The notes under the pieces were generated by a model. That model worked only from the letters and a program-made list of their open reading frames with translations. It had not been told where the DNA came from and made no database searches. This document shows, piece by piece, positions 23,653-30,524 of a DNA stretch of 64,000 nucleotides. The DNA is from a virus. A program made the translations under genes and the position numbers. The DNA is taken from IMG/VR virus record IMGVR_UViG_3300046492_000458, positions 1 to 64,000 of that record; one strand, written 5' to 3'. Every line of letters begins with the position of its first letter. Position 1 is the first letter of the stretch.

Positions 23653-23846
23653 TTCGTATCCCGTGCCCGGTCTGCCACCGCGAGGTCGGCCTGTCCGCCC
23701 GCGGCCTGCTTTACCGGCACGGCGACTGCCCGAAGTCCGGGAGGCCGATCGGCCGTATCTGGCCCACCCGGCACCACGGGCGTCGTGTCCGCACGATCCC
23801 CGGCCCGGACACCTGGAACCCCTCATCCCTTGAAGGAGCAGCATGA
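23649..23846 (+). CDS. Small zinc-ribbon protein, 65 aa
   Basis: ATGA overlap. IPCPVCHREVGLSARGLLYRHGDCPKSGR holds a CxxC...H..C metal site, then a very basic tail (PTRHHGRRVRTIPG). Likely nucleic-acid binding. The stop overlaps the next ATG. Confidence 0.55.
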   Translation: MIRIPCPVCHREVGLSARGLLYRHGDCPKSGRPIGRIWPTRHHGRRVRTIPGPDTWNPSSLEGAA

Positions 23847-24652
23847 CCGACCAACCAGCGACCGAAGCGACCGAGCTGGACAAGGCGCGCCGCTACCTCC
23901 GTCCGGTGGCGGCCACGATCATCTCTGACGATCCGGATGGTGTGCACCTGGCCGTTTACTCGTGGCTGCCGATGTTCGACGAGTGGGCCACCGGTCCCGG
24001 CCTGTGTGGGGAGTCGATGCGCCAGGGGGCCCTGCCGGAGGGCACGGAGGTGACATGCCCGCGGTGTCTGGAGTGGCAGCCGAAGTATGAGCGGATGCTG
24101 GCGCCTGGCTATCGGCCGGAGGAAGACGACGCGGACGTCCTGCGGCAGCGCCTTGAGGAGTCCCAAGAGGAGACGAGGAAACTCAGGGAGCGTCTCCGAC
24201 TGACCACCGATGAGAAAATCGCGGATCTGGCCCGTCCGACCATCGACCTTCTCTATACGGAGATCGACCGCCTGAAGGCGGAGGTGGCGGCGGCCCGCAA
24301 GTTCGCGGGGGAGATGCGGGACTTCTGCTCCCCGCATGGTGTGTCTGTCGGCTACGCGGACCGGCTGCTCGAGGCCATGGACCGGGCGAAGGCGGCGGAC
24401 CCCGGCCCGCCAGGAACCGTCCGCGGGGCTGTTCCGGCCGAGTATGTACGGCTGAAGGGCCAACTCGAGGCCGATCTGCGCAAGATGACCGCCTGCGCTG
24501 CGCAGCCCCCGAAGCCGGGCGCGGAGGAGGGCCGGGTCGCGCAGGGAGGCATCGCTGCGGGCATCCGGACCTCCCTGGCGTGGGCCATCCACTGCTTCGA
24601 GGGCTCTGCGGCGCGGGAAGCGTTCCTGAAGAGGCTGGAGGGCGACCGGTGA
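23843..24652 (+). CDS. Coiled-coil hypothetical protein, 269 aa
   Basis: ATGA overlap. A start of unknown fold with CGESM ... CPRCLEWQPKYERM is followed by a coiled coil (VLRQRLEESQEETRKLRERLRL and LLYTEIDRLKAEVAAARKF, about 100-165) and a C-terminal helical part. A structural or scaffold role is possible. No family recognised; it overlaps the NERD nuclease gene. Confidence 0.6.
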   Translation: MTDQPATEATELDKARRYLRPVAATIISDDPDGVHLAVYSWLPMFDEWATGPGLCGESMRQGALPEGTEVTCPRCLEWQPKYERMLAPGYRPEEDDADVLRQRLEESQEETRKLRERLRLTTDEKIADLARPTIDLLYTEIDRLKAEVAAARKFAGEMRDFCSPHGVSVGYADRLLEAMDRAKAADPGPPGTVRGAVPAEYVRLKGQLEADLRKMTACAAQPPKPGAEEGRVAQGGIAAGIRTSLAWAIHCFEGSAAREAFLKRLEGDR

Positions 24653-25299
24653 GCGCCCCGCAGAACTCGGCGGCCGCGAAGGCTAAGGCGATCCGTGAGC
24701 ATGCCCGGCGGGGCGTGTGGCGGCGTGTCACCGCGTGGGCGGGCCTGAACCCGGCCGCGGCCCGCGCGGACGCCAAGGCGGCCCTGTGGGCGCACGGAGC
24801 CCAGGGCGAGGCCGCCACCGAAGCCCTCCTCGCACCCCTCGTACAGGCGGGCTGGACGATCCGGCACGACCTCCGATTAGCCGGGGCCCGGTGGAACGTG
24901 GACACGGTCCTCGTCTCCCCGTGCGGGACGGCAGTGGTGGTGCTGGACACGAAGGCATGGCGCCGGAACTGGCCCACCAGGCTGGTCCGCGGCCGGGTGT
25001 ACTGCGGAGACGAGGACCGGCACGGCCAGGTGGAGAAGGTCGCCGGATACGCGGAGCGGATATCCCGGGCGCTCGGCCTGCCGGGGGTGAAGGTGCTTCC
25101 ACTACTGGTGGTGCACGGCTCCCCGGTGGCCGGCGGGCACCTGGACGTCCGGATGCCCGGGATGACGGACCCGGTGTACGTGCTTGGCCCGGACTGGCTG
25201 GTCCCGACGCTGGCGGCCGCTCCGAAGGCCCGGGATCCTCGGCGTGCGGCCGCGGTGGCCGCGAGGGTGGACGCGGTACTTCACCCGTACAGGGAATGA
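24649..25299 (+). CDS. NERD-domain nuclease-like protein
   Basis: 216 aa, GTG overlapping the previous stop. GEAATEALLAPLVQAGWTIRHDLRLAGARWNVDTVLVSPCGTAVVVLDTKAWRR (about 47-102) has the NERD pattern: a G-E opening helix, an N-x-D strand and a D-T-K core as in PD-(D/E)xK nucleases. The rest, GQVEKVAGYAERISRALGLPGVKVLPLLVVHG, completes the fold. It carries a TTA leucine codon at 24877-24879, rare in Streptomyces and read only by the developmentally expressed bldA tRNA. Last gene of the run; a terminator follows. Confidence 0.8.
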   Translation: MSAPQNSAAAKAKAIREHARRGVWRRVTAWAGLNPAAARADAKAALWAHGAQGEAATEALLAPLVQAGWTIRHDLRLAGARWNVDTVLVSPCGTAVVVLDTKAWRRNWPTRLVRGRVYCGDEDRHGQVEKVAGYAERISRALGLPGVKVLPLLVVHGSPVAGGHLDVRMPGMTDPVYVLGPDWLVPTLAAAPKARDPRRAAAVAARVDAVLHPYRE

Positions 25300-25345
25300 G
25301 GCGTACGGTGCTGGTGCACCACATTGGGGGGCGCCCATACGAAGG

Positions 25346-25385
25346 CGGCCCGTCGTTCTCCGGAGCGGCGGGCCGTCTTTTTTTG
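25346..25385 (+). terminator. Rho-independent terminator after the second rightward run
   Basis: CGGCCCG pairs with CGGGCCG and is followed by TCTTTTTTTG, the longest T-tract in the window. It ends the run headed by promoter copy 2. Confidence 0.88.
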
Positions 25386-25402
25386 TGCCTACACTCGAAC
25401 AC

Positions 25403-25744
25403 ATGCACGATGATCTGCCGCCTGACCTGCCGCGACTCGAAGCGATCGAGACGTACCTGGCGCTCACTCTCGCGCGGGTGCGGGAGAAGAAGGCGGACCT
25501 GCAGCGCCGGGAGCAGGAGCGGCAGCGCGGTGCGGAGGCGCGGCCGCCGACACCGGACTGGCTGATCGAGCAGGCGCTGAGCCGGGACACGCCGCCCGTG
25601 TACGTGCACGTGGGCGGCTGCCACATGACGGGGAAGCGCTCGAAAGGCGTGAGGCGGGAAGCGGCGTTGCGAGCCCTGGTGGAGGGTGTGCCCGCGTGTT
25701 CGCATTGCCGTCCGGACTCGGAGCTCGGCTACCTCGAGGGATGA
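25403..25744 (+). CDS. DUF6233 family protein, 113 aa
   Basis: ATG 25403. LPPDLPRLEAIETYLALTLARVREKKADLQRREQER, then PPTPDWLIEQALSRDTPPVYVHVGGCHMTGKRSKGVRREAALRALVEGVPACSHCRPDSELGYLEG, is the pattern of DUF6233, a common small Streptomyces family of unknown role with a His/Cys-containing C-terminal half. A TACACT -10-like hexamer at 25390-25395 is only 7 bases before the ATG, so the message may be leaderless. Flanked by terminators on both sides, it is an independent transcription unit. Confidence 0.75.
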   Translation: MHDDLPPDLPRLEAIETYLALTLARVREKKADLQRREQERQRGAEARPPTPDWLIEQALSRDTPPVYVHVGGCHMTGKRSKGVRREAALRALVEGVPACSHCRPDSELGYLEG

Positions 25745-25748
25745 CGTG

Positions 25749-25811
25749 CCACAGCCTCTCATCCATCGACGGATGAGAGGCTGTGGTCCGCATCTCTTGG
25801 AACTGCGGACC
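25749..25811. terminator. Two strong hairpins between convergent genes
   Basis: A perfect 16-bp stem CCACAGCCTCTCATCC with loop ATCGAC (25749-25786) is followed by GGTCCGCA/TGCGGACC (25785-25811), with GTTTCGTG after it. It lies between the rightward DUF6233 gene and the leftward RHH gene and can serve as a bidirectional terminator. Confidence 0.8.
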
Positions 25812-25822
25812 GTTTCGTGCGT

Positions 25823-26302
25823 TCAGAGGCCGGCGACGATCAGGCGGCGGAGCATCTCTGCGCGGCTGACCCCTTCCTGCGCGGCGCGGTCGTCGACCTT
25901 CTTGATGTCGTCGGGGTCAAGGCGGGTCTCAACCTTGGGCCCCACCGTGGGCCTGCCTCCAAGGCTCGGACCGGATTCGTCGGGGGCGTCAGGGAAGTGC
26001 TCGGCCAGCACGGACTCCGCTTCGTCGCCTCCGCTCTTGATGACCCAGTCGCGGGCCTCGTCGTCGGTGAGGAAACTCCAGCGGTCGGGCCCGTTGAACT
26101 CGCGCCTGGCGTCACAGTGTTCAACCCAGCGTCCGCCCTTGGTGCGGTACAGGTCGGAGCGGGTGGTCTGGAGGCCGGACACCTTGCCGCGGTGGTTGCT
26201 GCCGTCCCAGTAGCTGTCCTCTTCCAGGATGTGGGTGGCGGCGTCCAGATCGAAGTAGCCCAGTCGGATGCCGTCGGCGTCGTGGATGGTGATGCGGTTC
26301 AT
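25823..26302 (-). CDS. Ribbon-helix-helix-like DNA-binding protein, 159 aa
   Basis: ATG overlaps the stop of the upstream gene (26302). The N-terminal 100 residues are beta-rich (ITIHDADGIRLGYFDLDAATHILEED ... WSFLTDDEARDWVIKSG). Residues 118-159 (PTVGPKVETRLDPDDIKKVDDRAAQEGVSRAEMLRRLIVAGL) match a MetJ/Arc ribbon-helix-helix: strand, helix, turn, helix. Probably a repressor co-transcribed with the HTH protein upstream; their shared operator may be the inverted repeat at 27181-27217. Confidence 0.7.
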   Translation of the reverse strand: MNRITIHDADGIRLGYFDLDAATHILEEDSYWDGSNHRGKVSGLQTTRSDLYRTKGGRWVEHCDARREFNGPDRWSFLTDDEARDWVIKSGGDEAESVLAEHFPDAPDESGPSLGGRPTVGPKVETRLDPDDIKKVDDRAAQEGVSRAEMLRRLIVAGL

Positions 26303-27150
26303 CAGTAGTCGCCCTTCAGTGAGGTGATGTAGGTGGAAGCCTCGGCCTTGGACAGTTCTTCGATTCCAGCGCGGTCGGTGGGGCCCTGGAAGAATCCGCC
26401 GCCCTCGCCGGTGCGGGCCCGCACGGTCAGGAGCTGGAGGATGTAGTCGACCTGTCGGGCGGTGGCCAGCTCGCCCTTGGTGCGGCGGGCCTCGGCGAGC
26501 TGCTCTTCGCGGGCCTCGCGGACGGTCGCTTCGGCGGCGGCGATGGCGTCCTTCTCCGCCTTCTCCGCGATGCGCTGTTCGGCGCCCGCGGCATGCTGAT
26601 TCGCCCACTGGATGAGGATGTCCACGACGGTGGTGCCGGCGGGGGTGTTCTTGCCTTCGGCGGTCCAGTCGGCTTCGATCCGCATCCGCAGGTCGCTCGG
26701 GTCGCCTTTGGTGGATCCGGTGACGACCCAGTAGGTGGTGCGGTCTATGCGGCCGGCGCGGGGCAGGGCCTTTTCGATGCGGAAGCCGTCGGGGGTGTTC
26801 TCGTAGAACTTGGCGTAGAACTTGGCGAGGTCCTCGGTGAAGAAGGGCTCGCCGTGGATGCGCAGGTCCTTGCCGGGACCGTATCCGGCAGGGGTTCCGT
26901 CGGTGCGGACGATGGAGTACGTGGTGCGGGCTTTGCCGTACTGGATGGTGCTTCCTTCTTCGACGCGGTACTTCGGCTCGTCGGTCATGCGGGCCTTCCT
27001 CTGGCCGATGGCAATGCGGGCGGCGAGGGAGGCGATGTCGATGATCCAGCGGCCGGCCTGCTTGACGGCGGCGACGGCTCCGACGCGGCACCAGGTGCGG
27101 ATGGTGGCGACGGTGACGTTGGCCTGGGTGGCTGCGGCGGTGGTGTTCAT
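26302..27150 (-). CDS. HTH protein with coiled-coil domain, 282 aa
   Basis: The first 45 residues (ATQANVTVATIRTWCRVGAVAAVKQAGRWIIDIASLAARI) are a MerR-like winged HTH. The middle is beta-rich (KYRVEEGSTIQYGKARTTYSIVR, IHGEPFFTEDLAKFYAKFYENT). Residues 195-240 (AEQRIAEKAEKDAIAAAEATVREAREEQLAEARRTKGEL) form a coiled coil. ATG with GGAGGGG upstream. It is transcribed from a strong promoter flanked by GCATGC inverted repeats, and its HTH is the natural candidate for autoregulation. Confidence 0.7.
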   Translation of the reverse strand: MNTTAAATQANVTVATIRTWCRVGAVAAVKQAGRWIIDIASLAARIAIGQRKARMTDEPKYRVEEGSTIQYGKARTTYSIVRTDGTPAGYGPGKDLRIHGEPFFTEDLAKFYAKFYENTPDGFRIEKALPRAGRIDRTTYWVVTGSTKGDPSDLRMRIEADWTAEGKNTPAGTTVVDILIQWANQHAAGAEQRIAEKAEKDAIAAAEATVREAREEQLAEARRTKGELATARQVDYILQLLTVRARTGEGGGFFQGPTDRAGIEELSKAEASTYITSLKGDY

Positions 27151-27180
27151 CAGGTTCCCCTCCCTGCAAGCGGATGTTTC

Positions 27181-27221
27181 CGCATGCGTTAACTATGACA
27201 GACGGTTAACGCATGCGTCAA
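27181..27221 (-). promoter_or_regulatory. Promoter with 12-bp inverted-repeat operator
   Basis: On the minus strand -35 TTGACG (27216-27221) and -10 CATAGT (27192-27197) are 18 bases apart. CGCATGCGTTAA (27181-27192) and TTAACGCATGCG (27206-27217) form an exact 12-bp inverted repeat with 13 bases between, flanking the -10 element and touching the -35. This is a textbook repressor site. It drives the HTH/RHH pair. Confidence 0.85.
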
Positions 27222-27233
27222 CCGTTTTGAGGG

Positions 27234-27356
27234 GAAACAAAGAGCCCCGACCCAGAAGGGCCGGGGCTAACCCCGCATCGGCGGGGACAACTCGAAGTAC
27301 TGAACTGGAACACCCCCGCAGCAGCGGGGAGCAAGGCCGGTGTGTCGCGCACCAGA
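27234..27356 (-). ncRNA. Putative small RNA with two CRISPR-repeat-like hairpins
   Basis: Reading leftward: a candidate extended -10 (TGCCATAGT on the complement of 27363-27371), then a unit at 27335-27307 with stem CCCCGC/GCGGGG between TTGCT and GGTGTTCC arms, 12 linker bases, a second unit at 27294-27265 with the same stem between CGAGTTGT and TTAGCC arms, and finally a terminator AGCCCCG/CGGGGCT (27268-27243) followed by CTTTGTTT. The second unit's 3' arm overlaps the terminator stem. Stem and arms resemble type I-E CRISPR repeats of actinobacteria as I recall them. No open frame of note lies within it. RNA identity is inferred. Confidence 0.5.
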
Positions 27357-27399
27357 CCGCCCACTATGGCATGCGGCACTGACAACGCCCTCGGACATG

Positions 27400-27435
27400 C
27401 CTGTGGCCCGGTCTCCCCAGAGACGCGGGCCACAG
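27400..27435. terminator. Hairpin downstream of the peptide gene
   Basis: CCTGTGGCCCG and CGGGCCACAGG form an exact 11-bp stem with a 14-base loop. It lies 140 bases beyond the stop of the leftward peptide gene and before the small RNA, so it may end or process that transcript. There is no clear T-tract. Confidence 0.55.
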
Positions 27436-27578
27436 GGTTCCCCGGGCGGCAATGCGGATTGCGGCCGGGAGGTGTCGGCTGGTGCCGCCACGGGGGACGT
27501 ACACGGCACCAGCGCCACGGCGAGTCTCCCACGCCACGTCAGGCGGACGGGCCGGTTCAGGCAGGGATCCGCGTGCCT

Positions 27579-27803
27579 CTATCCCCAGGTGGTGTCGAGG
27601 GGCGTGATGGTCGGCAGGTCGACGGGAAGGGTGACGGGAAGGTCGACAGGCTCGCTGCCCCACGTGGTGTCGTCCGCGGTGTCGGAGGCGCCCCAGGTGG
27701 TGTCTATGCGGGGGGCGGCGACGGTGTGGGTGATGACGGCGCCGGTCGCTGCGGCGGTGGCGAGGGTGAGGCCGGCGACGATGCAGCGGATGCGCTTGCT
27801 CAC
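27579..27803 (-). CDS. Secreted small peptide precursor with three DTTWG motifs, 74 aa
   Basis: GTG with AAGGGA 8 bases upstream. The first 30 residues (basic KR.R start, then IVAGLTLATAAATGAVITHTVAA) are a Sec signal peptide with likely cleavage after VAA. The remaining 44 residues contain DTTWG three times (PRIDTTWGAS, ADDTTWGSEP and the last five residues, DTTWG). The repeats and the exact C-terminal ending recall pheromone precursors cut into several copies. I recall similar DTTW peptides near LuxR-type genes in Streptomyces but cannot confirm. It is divergent from the LuxR-type gene at 28085. Confidence 0.7.
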   Translation of the reverse strand: MSKRIRCIVAGLTLATAAATGAVITHTVAAPRIDTTWGASDTADDTTWGSEPVDLPVTLPVDLPTITPLDTTWG

Positions 27804-28084
27804 GGGCGGGTCCCTTCTTGGGTTGTCCGGGGAACGATAACGGGGCGCCGTCCCGGTTTCCTCGTGCTCCATGTCCGCTGCGAATCCCGTTGCGTGTGGC
27901 GCGCTTTCTGGCAGTAGGCGCGTGTGGTGCGTGGGGAGGACGTGGAGTACGAGCGCCGGGGGACGCCCCGCAACTAAACTGCCGTAGAGTCTTTTCATCC
28001 TCAACCTTTGTGTGCTGCGTATCTACGCATTGCGTGTAAGCGCAGTGCAGGGCCGTATTTTTGACGGGGGATCAAGCTTTGGCC
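27804..28084. promoter_or_regulatory. Divergent control region between peptide and LuxR-type genes
   Basis: 280 bases serving both directions. Leftward, TATCGT near 27829 is a -10 candidate for the peptide gene. Rightward, overlapping inverted repeats stand at 28016-28041: TGCGTATCTACGCA (28016-28029), ACGCATTGCGT (28025-28035) and a third TGCGT half-site running into GTAA. TTGCGT at 28030-28035 has the same hexamer and 18-base spacing to a weak -10 (CGTATT) as the four conserved promoters. Confidence 0.55.
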
Positions 28085-29176
28085 ATGCATTTCGGATCGA
28101 GTGATCAGGGATTCCTGTCTGCTGATGATGTTCAGGTGTTTGGCCTGATCGCGGACGGTGGAGGGGTGCCGGAGGGGTGTGCGGATTCCGTTGCCCGGTT
28201 GGCCGACCTGGGGTTTGTGAAGATCGATTCCGGGGGTGGGGACAGACCAGTCGCCCTGAATCCCGAGGACATAAAGCAGCGCACCCTCGAGGCATTGCTC
28301 ACCGAGGCCGCCGAACGGGTCGCCAAAATGCGCACCTTGCACCTGATGTCGGAACAGCTGACCAAGGAGTTCGACCGCGGCCGCTCCCTGGCCGGCGGCG
28401 GCAGCGAGTACATCGACGACGCCGCAGTAGTGAACACCCGACTCGATGACCTGCTCAACTCCGCCCGCACGGAAATCCTCGCCGCCCAGCCCGGCGGACC
28501 CCGAACCAAGGAACAGCTGGAACGGTCAGTGGACCGCGACCGGGCCGCCCTCAACCGGGGGGTGTCCCTGTGCACCCTGTACCGGGACAGCGTCCGTCAG
28601 TCCTCCGCCATGGCCTCCCATATCGGGATGATGACCGGTCACGGGGCCGAGTACCGCACGCTGGTCGCCCCGTACGAGCGGGCCATCGTCATCGACCGCC
28701 GGCACGCGTTCGTGTCGGACTACGTGGTGGAGGGCTCACCCGCGCACGCGGCCTGGCATGTGACAGACCCTGCGGCGATCGGCTTCATCGTGGGCGCGTT
28801 CATGAACGCCTGGCAGCTCGCCCAGCTGTGGCGGGGAGAACCCAGGACGGAAGTCGCGGTCGAGTGGGACGGTGATACGCGCGGCGGGCACCCGGACGTC
28901 GACACCGTGTCAGGCCCGAGTGCCGGCTTGCGGACGACACCGTTGGAGCGGGTGATCCTGCGGGACATGGTCGACGGAATCCAGCAGAGCAGGACGGCGG
29001 CCCGGCTGGGCATCAGCCTTCGAACCCTGACGGATCACGTGTCGGTGTTGAAGACAAAGTTCGGTGCGGTGTCGCCGGCGCAGCTGGGCTGCAAGTTCGC
29101 CTTGGCGCCCGACTACCACTTCGATGACAGCGCCCCATTGGCCGACGTACCCAAGACCGGCCAGCCGACGGCCTGA
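28085..29176 (+). CDS. LuxR-type transcriptional regulator with TrmB/PLD-like sensor part
   Basis: 363 aa from ATG 28085 (a TTG at 28061 is possible). Residues 15-45 (SADDVQVFGLIADGGGVPEGCADSVARLADLGFVKI) form a winged-helix-like start as in TrmB-type proteins. A long helix follows, then an EYRTLVAPYERAIVIDRRHAFVSDYVVE region like the PLD-like ligand domain. The C-terminus (TTPLERVILRDMVDGIQQSRTAARLGISLRTLTDHVSVLKTKFG, about 284-330) is a LuxR/NarL helix-turn-helix. Streptomyces has many such orphan regulators. Next to a secreted peptide and central to four outward promoters, it is the best candidate for a master switch. Confidence 0.8.
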   Translation: MHFGSSDQGFLSADDVQVFGLIADGGGVPEGCADSVARLADLGFVKIDSGGGDRPVALNPEDIKQRTLEALLTEAAERVAKMRTLHLMSEQLTKEFDRGRSLAGGGSEYIDDAAVVNTRLDDLLNSARTEILAAQPGGPRTKEQLERSVDRDRAALNRGVSLCTLYRDSVRQSSAMASHIGMMTGHGAEYRTLVAPYERAIVIDRRHAFVSDYVVEGSPAHAAWHVTDPAAIGFIVGAFMNAWQLAQLWRGEPRTEVAVEWDGDTRGGHPDVDTVSGPSAGLRTTPLERVILRDMVDGIQQSRTAARLGISLRTLTDHVSVLKTKFGAVSPAQLGCKFALAPDYHFDDSAPLADVPKTGQPTA

Positions 29177-29180
29177 ACGG

Positions 29181-29699
29181 TCAGGACGGCCGTTTCCTGG
29201 TCGCGTTGGACGGCTGCACGCCCTTCAGCACGGCCAGCTCCCGCTGAACCTCGGTGAGCCTGGCGAGGTATTCGGCGGCCTGCGCTTGCCAGTCCGGCGC
29301 AGCGCCCGCTCGCACCCGCCCGGTCATGAAACGGTCCCAGCCCTCCAGGGCGTGCTCGAGGTCCCGGATGCGGCCGCGGAGGCCTTCCCGGTCCCGGTCC
29401 TTCCGCAGCTCGGCCACCTCGGCCTCGAGGCGCCGCACGTCCGCCGCGGTCCGGGCCTTCTGCCGCTCCCGTCCCTTGTCGTAGCCGCGGCCGAACGCCG
29501 CCCGCCGTTCCTCCCGCGGGCACTCCGCAATCCACGACATCAGGGCCTGGGCGGCATCCCGGTGCTCTTGTGCGCGCTCGGGGTCTTCCTGCTCGAGCTC
29601 GGCGATGCCGCGGTAGTCGTACTCGCGGGACAGCCGGTCGGCCAGGAGCGCCTCCCGGTCCGGTTCCGGCCCATCATCGGCGGGCTGTTGCGCGGTCAC
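29181..29699 (-). CDS. Coiled-coil hypothetical protein, 172 aa
   Basis: GTG overlapping the stop of the gene upstream. Long helices throughout (DPERAQEHRDAAQALMSWIAECP, KARTAADVRRLEAEVAELRKDRDREGLRGRIRDLEHALEGWDRFM, YLARLTEVQRELAVLKG). A structural or scaffold-like protein. Last gene of the leftward run started at promoter copy 3; it converges on the LuxR-type gene with a 4-base gap, so the two transcripts probably overlap. Confidence 0.6.
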   Translation of the reverse strand: MTAQQPADDGPEPDREALLADRLSREYDYRGIAELEQEDPERAQEHRDAAQALMSWIAECPREERRAAFGRGYDKGRERQKARTAADVRRLEAEVAELRKDRDREGLRGRIRDLEHALEGWDRFMTGRVRAGAAPDWQAQAAEYLARLTEVQRELAVLKGVQPSNATRKRPS

Positions 29700-30523
29700 G
29701 TTTCCTCCAGGCTGAGGCTGCTGATGGCACGCAGGCGGCCGCGGCGGACCGGCTGTGCGTTGTCCAGGGCCGGCCAGTCGTCAGCTGCCAAACCGTAGCT
29801 CGGGGGCTCCCAGCGGGGCCGGTAGTGCCGGTACACCTTCTCCCAGTCCGCGTTGAAGTAGCACGGCAACAGACCGCCGGTGTTGGGGATCGGCTCGGGG
29901 GCCTGCTCGTTCTGCTCCCGGACCTGCTCGGTGACGCGGTCGGCGTGGTCCTTGTGCCGCTTGCAGAACCAATGCGCAGTCACCCATCCGGTCCGCGGGT
30001 CCTTCTCCAGGACGCGGTGATGCGATGCGGCGCCGCATACGCCGTCTTCAGTCCGCCAGTCCCTGGGGGGCGTGTAGTTCGACAGCGACTCTTCTTTCAG
30101 AGCTGCCAGTTCTGGTGGCAGCGTGTACGGACGGATGGGGACGGGTGCGTCAGGGTCTGGTACGTACGGTACGGCCGGGTGTGGCCGATAGGGGCGCAGT
30201 CGCGGCGCCTCGCACGCCGGGACCGTGACGTGAGTGCAGCGTTCCTGCGCTTGGTCGGGGAGTTCGTAGCGGGGCGCGTCGTTGGCCACCAGCCGGTCGT
30301 AGCGGGCCTTGCGGTAGCCCTCCGTCCCCAGCTTCCGCCGGGCCACTTTCAGCGCGCTGACGCCGTGCTCACGCTTGGCGAGGTCCACCGCGTACGCGAC
30401 GGCCAGGAGGAGCTCGCGGGCTTCATGACCCACGCGCTCGTCTTCGTAGATCGCCGCCACGAGTTCGGGGAACGATCGCTTCGGTCGTTGTTCTGCGGCC
30501 GGGGCGGGTACGGAGTGCAGCAC
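29696..30523 (-). CDS. Hypothetical protein with cysteine/His site, 275 aa
   Basis: The N-terminal 80 residues are helical and basic (KRSFPELVAAIYEDERVGHEARELLLAVAYAVDLAKREHG), followed by a Pro-rich linker and a domain with DGVCGAASHHRVLEKDPRTGWVTAHWFCKRHKDHADRVTEQV (C...HH...C..H), likely to bind zinc. Family not recognised. Overlaps the coiled-coil gene downstream. Confidence 0.62.
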   Translation of the reverse strand: MLHSVPAPAAEQRPKRSFPELVAAIYEDERVGHEARELLLAVAYAVDLAKREHGVSALKVARRKLGTEGYRKARYDRLVANDAPRYELPDQAQERCTHVTVPACEAPRLRPYRPHPAVPYVPDPDAPVPIRPYTLPPELAALKEESLSNYTPPRDWRTEDGVCGAASHHRVLEKDPRTGWVTAHWFCKRHKDHADRVTEQVREQNEQAPEPIPNTGGLLPCYFNADWEKVYRHYRPRWEPPSYGLAADDWPALDNAQPVRRGRLRAISSLSLEET

Positions 30524-30524
30524 G

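Noticed and set aside
27265-27335. A CRISPR array made of the two repeat-like hairpins
   Set aside because: Only two units, 12 bases apart and not identical, with no spacer of about 32 bases and no cas genes. Kept instead as a possible small RNA.
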